The notes: generated from the letters alone by a model not told the origin. 64,000 nt of DNA from Streptomyces sp. HUAS 15-9 (GCF_025642155.1 NZ_CP106798.1:7936001-8000000); one strand, 5' to 3'. Numbered from the stretch's first letter, positions 1 to 8,583 are shown. Made by a program: numbers and translations.

Positions 1-315
1 TCGGTCGTAGGCCTCGCTGAGGTAGCGGATGCCGAGGACGGGGTCGCGGCCGTCCGGGTCGAGGGTGAAGCGCCAGCTGCGGTCGTCCTGGATCGGGTCG
101 GCGATCGCCAGCGACAGCGCGTCCTCCAGGCCGAGCAGCCGTCGCGAGATCACGGCCCGGCTCGCCCACGGACAGGCGCGGCTGACCACCAGTCGGTAAC
201 GCCCGGCGGCCACCGGCCAGCCGTCCGCGCCGTCCGCCGTGATCCGGTCCGCGAAGTGGCTCTTGGACCGCTTGAAGGGCCGGTGCCCATAGGCGGGGTT
301 GCCCTCACCGCTCAT
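1..315 (-). CDS. Glutathionyl-hydroquinone reductase-like protein (partial, C-terminus outside window)
   Basis: Only the N-terminal 105 codons are present, because the gene runs off the left edge. The fragment shows the thioredoxin-fold start of the ECM4/YqjG class of glutathione S-transferases. Its catalytic segment reads ACPWAS, with the nucleophilic cysteine at residue 48, followed by a GLEDALSL stretch like the family pattern. In the family these enzymes reduce glutathionyl- or other thiol-conjugated hydroquinones in the cytoplasm. Actinobacteria use mycothiol, so the physiological thiol here may differ; that is inference. The ATG at 315-313 is the only reasonable start. The gene is divergent from the cation transporter that follows. 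Family assignment is fairly sure; the substrate is not. Confidence 0.75.
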   Translation of the reverse strand, partial: MSGEGNPAYGHRPFKRSKSHFADRITADGADGWPVAAGRYRLVVSRACPWASRAVISRRLLGLEDALSLAIADPIQDDRSWRFTLDPDGRDPVLGIRYLSEAYDR

Positions 316-409
316 GCTGCCTCCTCGTCGCGGATGCCGTGCTGACCACGTTCCCCGATTTCCGCCCCCGGCACGGTGTGAGCGAGGCGGGCCGGGGCAG
401 TCGGCGAAG

Positions 410-1429
410 GTGAGTGGGACACCTTCGGAACGGAACCGGGCGCCCGGTCGTGCGGGTCCGCCGGATGAGACCGGTCACGGCCGGCCCGATGCCAGGACCC
501 GCGTCACCGTGCTGATCGCGCTCGCGGCCAATCTCGTCATCGCCGTCGCCAAGGCCGTCGGCGGCTTCCTCGCCGCGTCGCCCGCGCTGTTGTCGGAGGC
601 CGCGCACTCGGTCGCCGACAGCGTGAACGAGGTCTTCCTGCTGGCGGCGCTGCGCCGCAGCCGGCGCCCGGCCGACGAGCGGCACCCCTTCGGCTACGGC
701 AAGGAGCGGTTCTTCTGGTCGCTCCTCGCGGCCGTCGGGATCTTCGTCATGGGCGGCTGCTTCTCCTTCTTCCAGGGCTTCGAAGCCCTCCGCAACGGCG
801 CGGAGGAGAAGCTCAGCGGTTATGTGGCGGGCCTCGCCGTGCTCGGCGTCGCGCTGGTCGCCGAGGGTGCCTCCCTGCTGCGGGCGCTGCACCAGGTCCA
901 CCGGCACGGCGGCGGCCTCACCGGGCTGCGCGACCCGGCCCTGCGCACCGTCGTGGCCGAGGACACCACCGCGGTGATCGGCGTGCTGCTCGCGGCGGCC
1001 GGCATGGCGCTGCACATGGTCACCGGGCAGGTCGTCTGGGAGGCCTCGGCCTCGCTCGGCATCGGCCTGCTGCTCGTGTACGTCGCGTACCGCCTGGGAC
1101 GGGACGCGCGCGACCAGCTCATCGGGGAGGCCGTCGCCCCCGAACTGAGCGGCCGGATCCGGACACTGCTGGAGGAACAGCCGGAGATCGACAGCGTGGA
1201 GGCCCTGTTCACCATGAAGACGGGGCTCGACTCCGCCCTGGTGGCGGCCCGGGTCGACCTGGTGCCGGGCGTGGACAGCGAGCGGGTCGAGGAGGCGGCC
1301 GTACGAATCAAGCGCTTCCTCGCCCGTACGGTCCCCGAGGCCGACCGGATCTTCCTCGACGTGACGGACCGCCCGGCGGGCGAGGCAAGCGAAAGCCCCG
1401 CCGCGACGGGGGAACGCGGCGGGGCCTGA
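410..1429 (+). CDS. Cation diffusion facilitator (CDF) family transporter
   Basis: This is a 339-residue membrane protein of the CDF family, which exchanges divalent metal cations (Zn, Mn, Fe, Co) for protons. The first TM segment runs into AAHSVADSVNE, the metal-site-like HSxxDxxN signature. It is followed by HPFGYGKERFFWSLLAAVG, the conserved loop and TM3 of this family, and by a hydrophilic C-terminal domain. The start is uncertain. The frame is open back to an ATG at 299 that overlaps the divergent gene, but the GTG at 410 gives a family-like length. The last codons and the stop lie inside a perfect 11-bp hairpin. The transported metal cannot be inferred from the sequence. Confidence 0.85.
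   Translation: MSGTPSERNRAPGRAGPPDETGHGRPDARTRVTVLIALAANLVIAVAKAVGGFLAASPALLSEAAHSVADSVNEVFLLAALRRSRRPADERHPFGYGKERFFWSLLAAVGIFVMGGCFSFFQGFEALRNGAEEKLSGYVAGLAVLGVALVAEGASLLRALHQVHRHGGGLTGLRDPALRTVVAEDTTAVIGVLLAAAGMALHMVTGQVVWEASASLGIGLLLVYVAYRLGRDARDQLIGEAVAPELSGRIRTLLEEQPEIDSVEALFTMKTGLDSALVAARVDLVPGVDSERVEEAAVRIKRFLARTVPEADRIFLDVTDRPAGEASESPAATGERGGA
1395..1425 (+). terminator. Hairpin at the 3' end of the CDF gene
   Basis: An 11-bp perfect GC stem (1395-1405 with 1415-1425) encloses a 9-nt loop. It sits within the last codons, directly before the TGA at 1427-1429. There is no T-tract, which is usual for Streptomyces terminators. It would end the CDF transcript ahead of the repeat tract. 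Confidence 0.6.
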
Positions 1430-1559
1430 CGCACGCGTGCCCGTGACGAAGCCGATTCATGCCTCCCCAATCCAAATTCTTCCGAAAGCCGACGGGCCCC
1501 GTCCGGAAAGGACGGCGGCCCGCGGGTCGAGGAGAGGAACGCGCACGGCTGGAGAGCCC

Positions 1560-2460
1560 GACGGCCCTCGGCTGAAGGAGGCGGCGGCCCCCGGCCGGAA
1601 GAGGGGGCGGCGCTGGCCGGAAGGTCGGCGGCCCCCGACCGGGATGGATGGCGTCCCTGGCCGGGCGTTTGCGGTGACCGGCCGGGGGAGGGCGGCCGCG
1701 GCCGGGGGATGGCTACTGGCCGGGAGAGGTGGGGTGGCCCTCGGCTGGAGGAGGTGGCGGCCATTGGCCGGGATAGGGCGGCCCTGGCTGGAAGGTCGGC
1801 GGCCCCGACCGGAATGGGTGGCGGCACTCGCCGGGAGAGGGCGTCCCCGGTCGGGGGTCAGCGGCCATGGGGCCGGGAGAGAGAGGGTGTCTACCGGCCG
1901 GAGGAGGCTGCGGACACCAGTCGGGAGAGGAGGTGGCCCGGGCTGGAAGGTTGGCGGCCCCGGCCGGAATGGGTGGCGCCCTGGCCAGGGGTTGGCGGCG
2001 ACCGGCCGGGAGAGAGGGTGGCCACCGGTTGGAGGAGGCGGCGGCCACCAGTCGGGAGAGGAGGTGGCCCGGGCTGGAAGGTTGGCGGCCCCGGCCGGAA
2101 TGGGTGGCGCCCTGGCCAGGGGTTGGCGGCGACCGGCCGGGAGAGAGGGTGGCCACCGGTTGGAGGAGGCGGCGGCCACCAGTCGGAAGAGGAGGTGGCC
2201 CGGGCTGGAAGGTTGGCGGCCCCGGCCGGAATGGGTGGCGCCCGGGCCAGGGGTTGGCGGCGACCGGCCGGGAGAGAGGGTGGCCACCGGTTGGAGGAGG
2301 CTGCGGACACCAGTCGGAAGAGGGGCGTGCTGGCCGGAAAGTCGGCGGGCCCCGACGGGAAAGGGTGGCGGCCCCGGCCCGGGTTGGCGGATCAGCTGGG
2401 AGAGAGGGCGGCCACCCGGAGGGGACGGCGGCCCCGGCCGGAATGGCGGCGGCTCCGGGC
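1560..2460. repeat. G-rich intergenic tandem repeat, 131-bp core period
   Basis: The gene-free stretch 1430-2510 is filled by imperfect direct repeats. The core copies start at about 1940, 2071 and 2202, exactly 131 bp apart, and are nearly identical. Degenerate copies of the same GCTGGAAGGTCGGCGGCC-type block appear near 1612, 1787, 2330 and 2417, with longer or shorter spacing. The + strand is purine/G-rich, with many GGG and GGAGG runs. Reading frames stay open through the repeat in several frames on both strands. Because 131 is not a multiple of three, each copy would be translated in a different frame, so the tract is judged non-coding. Its function is unknown; it could be a VNTR or G-quadruplex-prone tract between convergent genes. 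Confidence 0.85.
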
Positions 2461-2510
2461 CCCATGACCGTGGCCCGGGGCCGGAGGTGGTCGCTGGCCG
2501 TGGTAGGGGA

Positions 2511-2960
2511 TCAGGTGGCGTCGGACGGTTCCAGGAGGAAGACCGGGATCGTGCGGGAGGTCTTCTTCTGGTACTCCGCGTACGGCGGATACGCGGCCAC
2601 CGCCCGGTCCCACCACACGGTCTTCTCGTCGCCGGTCAGCTCACGTGCCGTCATGTCCCGCTTGACCGGGCCGTCCTGCAGCTCCACATGGGGTTCGGAC
2701 TTGACGTTGAAGTACCAGACCGGATGCTTCGGCGCGCCGCCCTGCGAGGCGACCACCGCGTACCGGCCGTCGTGCTCCACCCGCATCAGCGGCGTCTTGC
2801 GGATCTTGCCACTCCTGGCTCCCAGGGTCGTCAGCAGGATCACGGGCAGCCCCGTGTCCATGAGCGTCGTCCCCTTGGTGCCACCGGAGCTCTCGTACAA
2901 CTCGACCTGCTCCCGGACCCACTGGGTCGGGCTGGGCTCGTACTCGCCCTCAAGAGGCAT
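2511..2960 (-). CDS. DUF385/DDN-type F420-dependent nitroreductase-like protein
   Basis: This 149-residue protein belongs to the deazaflavin(F420)-dependent nitroreductase family (pfam04075). The family includes mycobacterial Ddn and uses a split-barrel fold to bind F420H2. Visible family features are [18 protein letters not shown] (residues about 42-60), the [16 protein letters not shown] segment (about 71-86) and a conserved aromatic C-terminus. A good ribosome site (AGAGGGGA) lies about 10 nt upstream of the ATG at 2960. It is expected to be cytoplasmic or membrane-associated. It converges on the tandem repeat and has no obvious operon partner. The substrate is unknown. Confidence 0.85.
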   Translation of the reverse strand: MPLEGEYEPSPTQWVREQVELYESSGGTKGTTLMDTGLPVILLTTLGARSGKIRKTPLMRVEHDGRYAVVASQGGAPKHPVWYFNVKSEPHVELQDGPVKRDMTARELTGDEKTVWWDRAVAAYPPYAEYQKKTSRTIPVFLLEPSDAT

Positions 2961-3051
2961 GAGGTTCGTCCCCTCTGCGGTAACGCGTCCTACTGGCAGC
3001 CTGCTTCAACACCGGCGGACGCCCGGATCATCCGTACCGCGGTCCCGTCCG

Positions 3052-3684
3052 TCACACCGGTGATACCGCCATCCGTATCGCGAGCACCAACATCACGCCA
3101 CTCGACAGCAACGCCGTCACCAGCCGTCCGCGCAGACCGGTCAGGGCCCGGCCGAGCAGTGCGCCGCTGCCGGCGAGCAGGAGCTGCCAGCTCGCCGAGC
3201 CCGCGAAGGCAGCCAGCACGAACACCCCCTGCTCCAGGGCCGGCACGGCGTGCGCGGTGCGGGTACCGAGGACCAGCGCGGCGAAGTAGATCACGGTGGT
3301 GGGGTTCAGCAGGGTGATCCCTAGAAGGCCGAGATACGCGCGCCCCGGGCCGGGTACCGGCCGTTCGGGCCGGGAGGTGAGCCGGCGCTCGCGGTGGTGC
3401 CGCAGCGCGATGACCGCGCCCCGCACGGCCAGCGCGGCCAGCACCACGGCGGAGACCCAGCGCAGCGGCCCGAGCACCGACCGCAGCGCCGCCGCGAGGG
3501 CCGTGCCCCCGACCGTGGCCGTCAGCGCGTACAGGCCGTCGGCGCTGGCCACACCCAGCGCGGCGCAGGCGCCGGTCCGCAGTGACGTACGAGCCGTGAG
3601 GGACACTAGATATGTCGCTACCGCTCCGACCGGTACGGCGATGCCGTACCCGGCGAGCAGGCCCGCGACCAGCGCCGCCGTCAC
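3052..3684 (-). CDS. LysE/RhtB family exporter
   Basis: This is a membrane protein of about 210 residues with five to six hydrophobic segments, typical of LysE-family amino-acid or metabolite exporters. The N-terminal AGLLAGYGIAVPVGAVATYLV and the internal GITLLNPTTVIYF segment (family pattern NP near TM4) support the family. The GTG at 3684 gives the normal length; the frame is open further up to an ATG at 3816 without a ribosome site. On the same strand a short frame (3785 to 3681, starting MTTTDAFL) ends in a TGA that overlaps this GTG as GTGA. It could be a coupling leader, but it also lacks a clear Shine-Dalgarno sequence. The substrate is unknown. Confidence 0.75.
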   Translation of the reverse strand: MTAALVAGLLAGYGIAVPVGAVATYLVSLTARTSLRTGACAALGVASADGLYALTATVGGTALAAALRSVLGPLRWVSAVVLAALAVRGAVIALRHHRERRLTSRPERPVPGPGRAYLGLLGITLLNPTTVIYFAALVLGTRTAHAVPALEQGVFVLAAFAGSASWQLLLAGSGALLGRALTGLRGRLVTALLSSGVMLVLAIRMAVSPV

Positions 3685-3911
3685 GGGCGTACGGAATCGG
3701 GCCGCCGCGGACGGCCGGGCTGCCGCTGTACCGGCACCGCGGGGACGGCGGAGGTCGGCGGCAGAAAGGCGTCCGTGGTGGTCATGGGCAGATGCTGCGG
3801 TCGGTGAACCGGCCATGGCAAGCGAATTTCGGCGCGGAATCGACGGTCGGACACCAGGTGTTCGGTCAGATCGCGCCGGTCACCGATCTGGCCGAACTTG
3901 TCGTCGTTCTA

Positions 3912-3930
3912 TAGATGCCTGGGGCATCTA
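3912..3930. promoter_or_regulatory. Perfect palindrome upstream of the P450 operon
   Basis: TAGATGCC-TGG-GGCATCTA is an 8-bp inverted repeat with a 3-nt spacer, 43 bp upstream of the P450 ATG. It lies in a locally AT-rich stretch. A dyad at this distance is a likely operator for a dimeric repressor, but no regulator gene is adjacent. Confidence 0.5.
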
Positions 3931-3972
3931 ATAAAGATCGGCACGACGCACTCAACGTCTGCGAGGTGTTCC

Positions 3973-5202
3973 ATGACGGAACTGAGGCAACGCACGGAAC
4001 CGACCGGTCCGGCCACACCCGTCGCCTTCCCCCAGGACCGCACCTGCCCCTACCACCCGCCCACCGGCTACGACCCGCTGCGCGAGGGGCGCCCCCTGGC
4101 CCGGGTCACCCTCTACGACGGCCGTCCGGCCTGGATGGTCACCGGCCACGGCGCCGCCCGGGCGCTGCTGTCCGACCCCCGGCTGTCCACCGACCGCACC
4201 CGCCCCGGCTTTCCCATGCTCACGGCACGCTTCGCCGCCACCCGTGTCGTCCGGGTCGCCCTGCTGGGCGTCGACGATCCCGAGCACCGTACCCAGCGGC
4301 GGCTGATGATCCCCTCCTTCACCGTGAAACGCGCCGCGGGACTGCGGCCCGACATCCAGCGGATCGTCGACGAGCTGATCGACGCGATGATCGCGCACGG
4401 ACCGGGCGCCGAGCTGGTGAGCGCGTTCGCGCTGCCCGTCCCGTCGATGGTGATCTGCTCGCTGCTCGGCGTCCCGTACGCCGACCACGAGTTCTTCGAG
4501 GGGCAGTCGCGCCGCCTGCTGCGCGGACCGGAGGCCGCCGACACCCTGGACGCGCGGGGGCGGCTGGAGAGGTATCTGCTCGCGTTGATCGAGCGCAAGC
4601 GGCAGGACCCGGAGCCCGGCGACGGCATTCTCGACGAACTCGTCCACCAGCAGCTGCGCGACGGCGACATGGACCGCGAGGAACTCGTCGCACTGGCGAT
4701 CATCCTGCTCGTGGCGGGCCATGAGACCACCGCCAACATGATCTCCCTCGGCACCTACACGCTCCTGCGCAACCCCGAGCGGCTGGCCGAGCTCCGCGCC
4801 GACCCCGCGCTCCTGCCCGCCGCGGTGGAGGAGCTGATGCGGATGCTGTCGATCGCGGACGGGCTGCTCCGGATCGCCCTGGAGGACATCGAGGTGGAGG
4901 GGGCGACGATCCGCAAGGGCGAGGGCGTGGTCTTCGCGACCTCCGTCATCAACCGCGACGACTCCGTGTACCCCGAGCCCGACACCCTGGACTGGCACCG
5001 GCCCGCCCGCCATCACGTCGGCTTCGGCTTCGGCATCCATCAGTGCCTCGGCCAGAACCTGGCCCGCGCCGAGATGGCGATCGCTCTGGGCACGCTGTTC
5101 ACGCGGCTGCCGGGACTGCGTCTTGCCGCCCCGCCGGAGGAGATTCCCTTCAAACCCGGCGACACGATCCAGGGGATGCTGGAACTCCCCGTTACCTGGT
5201 AA
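3973..5202 (+). CDS. Cytochrome P450 (CYP105-like)
   Basis: This 409-residue soluble P450 is a haem-thiolate monooxygenase that needs electrons from a ferredoxin. The I-helix motif AGHETT is near residues 248-253, the K-helix ExxR lies within AAVEELMR, and the haem-binding loop is FGFGIHQCLG with the ligand Cys at 358. All key residues are present. The ATG at 3973 is preceded by GCGAGGTG; an upstream ATG at 3898 would add 25 atypical residues. A ferredoxin gene follows after 12 bp, so the pair forms a ready electron-transfer operon. No reductase is in the window. The substrate is unknown; relatives oxidise xenobiotics or secondary metabolites. A palindrome at 3912-3930 probably regulates it. 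Confidence 0.93.
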   Translation: MTELRQRTEPTGPATPVAFPQDRTCPYHPPTGYDPLREGRPLARVTLYDGRPAWMVTGHGAARALLSDPRLSTDRTRPGFPMLTARFAATRVVRVALLGVDDPEHRTQRRLMIPSFTVKRAAGLRPDIQRIVDELIDAMIAHGPGAELVSAFALPVPSMVICSLLGVPYADHEFFEGQSRRLLRGPEAADTLDARGRLERYLLALIERKRQDPEPGDGILDELVHQQLRDGDMDREELVALAIILLVAGHETTANMISLGTYTLLRNPERLAELRADPALLPAAVEELMRMLSIADGLLRIALEDIEVEGATIRKGEGVVFATSVINRDDSVYPEPDTLDWHRPARHHVGFGFGIHQCLGQNLARAEMAIALGTLFTRLPGLRLAAPPEEIPFKPGDTIQGMLELPVTW

Positions 5203-5214
5203 GAGGCTCGTGCC

Positions 5215-5424
5215 ATGCGCATCGACATCGAGATCGACAGGGACGTCTGTATCGGCGCGGGCCAGTGTGCCCTGGCCGCCCCGAACGTCTTCACCCAGGA
5301 CGACGACGGCTACAGCATGCTCGTCCCCCGCAAGGAGGACGGCGCCGGCGACCCGATGGTGCGGGACGCGGCCCGCGCCTGCCCGGTCGGCGCCATCAAG
5401 GTGACCGAAGCCGCCACCGGCTGA
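5215..5424 (+). CDS. [3Fe-4S]-type ferredoxin
   Basis: This 69-residue ferredoxin has the spaced cysteines C12, C18 and a third in ARACPVGAI near residue 56. That is three ligands, with Gly/Ala in place of the fourth, as in the 3Fe-4S ferredoxins that serve Streptomyces P450s. It begins 12 bp after the P450 stop and is certainly co-transcribed with it. Its role is to pass single electrons from a ferredoxin reductase encoded elsewhere to the P450. The start ATG at 5215 follows a weak AAGAGG ribosome site. Confidence 0.93.
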   Translation: MRIDIEIDRDVCIGAGQCALAAPNVFTQDDDGYSMLVPRKEDGAGDPMVRDAARACPVGAIKVTEAATG

Positions 5425-5486
5425 CACCCTGTGCCGCCCCAGGGCGCGGGCGGGAGCCGTGCCCAGCGCCCGAGTAGGGTGCCCGA

Positions 5487-6023
5487 GTGACCGAACAGGC
5501 CGAGAAACCCTTCCTCTACCTCGTCGTCTGCGCCGCCGGGATCGCCGCGGGCGTCAGCAAGCTGATCACCGCCGCGCAGGAGCGGGACTGGGAGGTCGGC
5601 GTCATAGCGACGCCGGTCGCGACGGGCGGGTTCTTCGACCTCGCCGCCGTCGAGGCGCAGACCGGCCGTCCCGTCCGCTCCGCCTGGCGGACCCCGGCCG
5701 ATCCGCGCCCCTTCCCGGCGCCGGACGCCGTGGTGGTCGCGCCGGCCACCTTCAACACGGTCAACAAGTGGGCGGCCGGGATCGCCGACACCCTCGCCCT
5801 GGGCACGCTCTGCGAGGCCTACGGTCTGGGCGTCCCGATCGCCGCCCTGCCGTGCGTGGCGGACGCGCTGGCCGCCCATCCCGCCTACCAGGACAGCCTG
5901 ATACGGCTGCGCGGAATGGGCGTCAGGTTCGGCGAGCCCTACTCCGGTGAGCCCGACGAGTCCGGCAGGCGGCCGGAGTTCCCGTGGGAGGACGCACTGG
6001 AGCTGTTGGAGCGCGGCTGGTGA
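5487..6023 (+). CDS. Flavoprotein, phosphopantothenoylcysteine decarboxylase-like
   Basis: This 178-residue protein has the homo-oligomeric flavin-containing Cys decarboxylase (HFCD) fold. Visible features are an N-terminal VVCAAGIAAGVSKL nucleotide-binding loop, a central VVVAPATFNTVNKWAAGIADTLALG segment (family PAxxNTxxKxAxGIaDnL pattern) and a trailing PCVADAL. Members bind FMN. Close actinobacterial relatives are annotated only as flavoproteins, so a decarboxylase activity is not proven. It starts with GTG at 5487. It lies 62 bp after the ferredoxin gene and may be in the same transcript. Confidence 0.8.
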   Translation: MTEQAEKPFLYLVVCAAGIAAGVSKLITAAQERDWEVGVIATPVATGGFFDLAAVEAQTGRPVRSAWRTPADPRPFPAPDAVVVAPATFNTVNKWAAGIADTLALGTLCEAYGLGVPIAALPCVADALAAHPAYQDSLIRLRGMGVRFGEPYSGEPDESGRRPEFPWEDALELLERGW

Positions 6024-6051
6024 GCGGCACGGCCGGGCAGGCGCGGCCCGG

Positions 6052-6897
6052 TCACGGGCGCACCTTGCGCACATAGCCGGCACTGCCCGGCGTCGACACC
6101 GTCCGGTCCCGGCGCACGATGCTCAGCCTGTCGCCGAAGCCCGCGACGGCCTTGCGCAGGCCCTTGTCCGAGTACTCGACGACGACCACCCGGTCGTCGA
6201 ACGCCTTGGCATAGGTGCCGCACTCGTCGTACTCACCGCACTCCTCGGCCACCGCGAAGTCCAGCCCGGCCTTCTTCCGGACGCCGGCCAACTCCGGTGT
6301 GTTCTTCTGGCCGACGGCCAGGTGCCGGGCGTGCGCGTGCCGGGCGAGCAGGGTGATGAACGCGGTCGCGTCGTCGGCGGTGAGCAGGTCGTGGGAGCGC
6401 GAGTAGCTGTCGTAGTTGTCCGGCTCGACGGCGTCGAAGCCCTTGGTGGCGCACTCGTCGATCCAGCGGTCGACTCGCTCGGCGACGCGCTCGCGCTTGG
6501 CCGGGGTGCGGATGTCGAGCAGCGGCTCGTTCCAGTCCTCGTCGATGACCACCTCGCCGTCGGCGTCGCGCAGCAGCAGGTCGGCGGGCCAGGCGGCGCG
6601 CTCCTCCGGCTGGGCCTGGAACGCGTTGACGTAGCAGATGCTGTAGAGGCCGGGCGCGGGGGACGAGGAGCGGTCGCGGCTGACGATGCGCACGCCCTTC
6701 GGCGGGGGATAGGCACCGCCGATCTGGTAGTCGAAACCGGCGTGCCGCGGTGGGAGCCGAACCTGCGCGGAGGTGCTCCGCGACGGGTGGGGTGAGCCGC
6801 CCGATCCGCATCCCGTCAGCCCCACGGCGACGGCAAGCATGACGGCGCCCGCGGTCGTCGCGGGACCCCCGACGTGGGAAACACCCTTGGCGGGCAT
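6052..6897 (-). CDS. Secreted GH114-type endo-alpha-1,4-polygalactosaminidase-like lipoprotein
   Basis: The N-terminal segment ends in LTGC, a lipobox, so the protein is probably membrane-anchored outside the cell. The rest matches glycoside hydrolase family 114 (TIM barrel). It shows FDYQIGGAYPPP after the linker, YSICYVNAFQ, DEDWNE followed by LLDIR, and the catalytic-face segment GFDAVEPDNYDSY with acidic residues. Characterised GH114 enzymes cut alpha-1,4-polygalactosamine exopolysaccharide. The ATG at 6897 is chosen because GGAG sits 8 nt upstream; the frame is open to 6918. The gene converges with the flavoprotein gene, leaving only 28 bp. The substrate in this organism is inferred only. 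Confidence 0.85.
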   Translation of the reverse strand: MPAKGVSHVGGPATTAGAVMLAVAVGLTGCGSGGSPHPSRSTSAQVRLPPRHAGFDYQIGGAYPPPKGVRIVSRDRSSSPAPGLYSICYVNAFQAQPEERAAWPADLLLRDADGEVVIDEDWNEPLLDIRTPAKRERVAERVDRWIDECATKGFDAVEPDNYDSYSRSHDLLTADDATAFITLLARHAHARHLAVGQKNTPELAGVRKKAGLDFAVAEECGEYDECGTYAKAFDDRVVVVEYSDKGLRKAVAGFGDRLSIVRRDRTVSTPGSAGYVRKVRP

Positions 6898-7138
6898 GTA
6901 CTCCGTACTCCGCTCCATCGATCGCGGGTACGGCCCCGCCTCGGACCGGCGGTCCTGGCGACTCGGGCCGGGCTGAGAACGTGTCCGTCACCGGCTGGGC
7001 GCACCTCTGCGTGCCCGCGCCGAGCGCGGCGACACATGTTTCAGGATCCAACCGTCCGTACACGATGGTCGTCAAGTGGGGGTGGTTCGACGTCGGACGC
7101 TCCCAGTCGATGACGACCCGAAGGCAGGGGCAGCAACG

Positions 7139-8107
7139 ATGCTGTACGTGAAGCTCGGTTCGACGGGCCTGGACGTGTCGCGGATCTGTCTGGGCTGCAT
7201 GACCTACGGCCTGCCCGACCGCGGAGTGCACGAGTGGACCCTCGACGAGGAGGCGTCACGCCCGCTGATCCGGCAGGCGCTGGAGGCGGGCATCAACTTC
7301 TTCGACACGGCCAACGTCTACTCGGATGGCACCAGCGAGGAGATCGTGGGGAAGGCGCTGCGCGACTTCGCGTCCCGCGACGAGGTCGTGCTTGCCACCA
7401 AGGTGCACGGCCGGATGCGCCCGGGACCGAACGGGGGCGGGCTGTCCCGCAAGGCGATCATGTCGGAGATCGACCACAGCCTGCGCCGCCTCGGCACCGA
7501 CTACGTCGACCTCTACCAGATCCACCGCTACGACCACGCCACTCCGGTCGAGGAGACGATGGAGGCGCTGCACGACCTGGTCAAGGCGGGCAAGGTCCGC
7601 TACCTCGGGGCCAGTTCGATGTACGCCTGGGAGTTCTCCAAGGCCCAGTACACCGCCGAGCGGCACGGTTGGACCAGATTCGTGTCCATGCAGAACCACT
7701 ACAACCTGCTCTACCGCGAGGAGGAGCGGGAGATGCTGCCGCTGTGCGCGGACCAAGGCGTCGGTGTGCTGCCCTGGAGCCCGCTGGCCCGTGGCCGTCT
7801 CACCCGCGACTGGGGCACGGTCACCGAGCGCAGCGCGAACGACAACTTCGGCAGCCGGCTGTACCTGGAGGGCGACCACGCGATCGTCGAGGCCGTCACC
7901 CGCATCGCCGGCGACCGGGGCGTCCCGCGCGCCCAGGTCGCCCTCGCCTGGCTGCTGCACCGGGACACGGTGGCCGCGCCGATCGTCGGTGCCGCCAGGC
8001 CGCAGCACATCGAGGACGCGGTGGCCGCCGTTGAGCTCGAACTGAGCGAGAAGGAGATCGAGGAGCTGGAGGCGCCCTACGCCCCGCACGCCATCAGCGG
8101 CCACTGA
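7139..8107 (+). CDS. Aldo/keto reductase
   Basis: This 322-residue (alpha/beta)8 oxidoreductase is NADPH-dependent by family. The catalytic tetrad can be read: Asp and Tyr in FFDTANVYSDG, Lys in VVLATKVHG, and His in DLYQIHRYD. The C-terminal cofactor segment has the PIVGAARPQHI pattern. The N-terminus (LGSTGLDVSRICLGCM) is typical of the Tas/YajO-like subgroup acting on aldehydes and small ketones. ATG 7139 is preceded by AGGGGC. The gene is divergent from the GH114 lipoprotein and stands alone. A palindrome overlaps its stop codon. The substrate is unknown. Confidence 0.92.
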   Translation: MLYVKLGSTGLDVSRICLGCMTYGLPDRGVHEWTLDEEASRPLIRQALEAGINFFDTANVYSDGTSEEIVGKALRDFASRDEVVLATKVHGRMRPGPNGGGLSRKAIMSEIDHSLRRLGTDYVDLYQIHRYDHATPVEETMEALHDLVKAGKVRYLGASSMYAWEFSKAQYTAERHGWTRFVSMQNHYNLLYREEEREMLPLCADQGVGVLPWSPLARGRLTRDWGTVTERSANDNFGSRLYLEGDHAIVEAVTRIAGDRGVPRAQVALAWLLHRDTVAAPIVGAARPQHIEDAVAAVELELSEKEIEELEAPYAPHAISGH

Positions 8108-8120
8108 CGGCCCGTCAGTG
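8102..8120. terminator. Palindromic terminator of the aldo/keto reductase gene
   Basis: CACTGACGG-C-CCGTCAGTG is a perfect 9-bp inverted repeat with a single centre base. The TGA stop (8105-8107) lies inside it. There is no T-tract. It would fold as a compact hairpin and is positioned as a terminator. Confidence 0.6.
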
Positions 8121-8583
8121 AGGTCCGTGCGGTGCGAACCCGGCGCCGCGCGGACCGGCCCCTCACACTCCGGGGGCGGCCCACGTTTTTGAGCCGTTCC
8201 CCTTTCACCGGGTGTTCCGTGAACGCTACGGAGTGCCGCCGGGGCGTATCGATTCCCCAATTACCGGGCGATTCGCCACGGCAAGATCTTGCCCACGTGG
8301 CCTATTGACGATTCGTCAATCCATCCGGACGGCCGGGCAATGTCAAAACGTCTGGATCTCTTGTTCATACAGGCTGGCCTGTGCAAAAGTGTGCGCTGTC
8401 GGCGCGCAGACAATTGTTTTTGCCGCTGTACACGCGAGGCCGCTCCCGTACGCCCCCCACGCTTCAAAAGAGCTGCCGAAGGCGAACGTTCGAGATGCCG
8501 AACTCCGTTCGGGTCATGTCGACGCGGCCGCATGCCCATTGGTATGGACTAAATGCCGTGTTGCGTCTGGGAGGAATGCAGCC
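8121..8583. promoter_or_regulatory. 463-bp untranslated region with several palindromes upstream of the first sigma/ricin gene
   Basis: There is no convincing gene here; short frames lack codon bias. The stretch is less GC-rich than its surroundings. It carries GGCAAGATCTTGCC (8280-8293, perfect 14-bp palindrome), ATTGACGA-T-TCGTCAAT (8304-8320, perfect, 17 bp, contains a TTGACG -35-like hexamer) and ACAGGC-TG-GCCTGT (8369-8382). The three sites lie within about 100 bp and suggest multiple operators or a structured leader for the downstream gene. Confidence 0.5.

Noticed and set aside
1560..2460. Tandem tract as a CRISPR array
   Set aside because: Repeats are long, directly adjacent and degenerate, with no unique spacers of constant size and no cas genes.
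1437..3317. Very long open frames (up to 626 codons) over the repeat tract on both strands
   Set aside because: The 131-bp period shifts frame with each copy, stop codons are rare only because of GC content, and several frames are open at once. No domain is recognisable.
3681..3785. 34-codon ORF (MTTTDAFL...) on the minus strand before the LysE gene
   Set aside because: It ends in a GTGA overlap with the LysE start but has no ribosome site of its own and no recognisable similarity; kept only as a remark.
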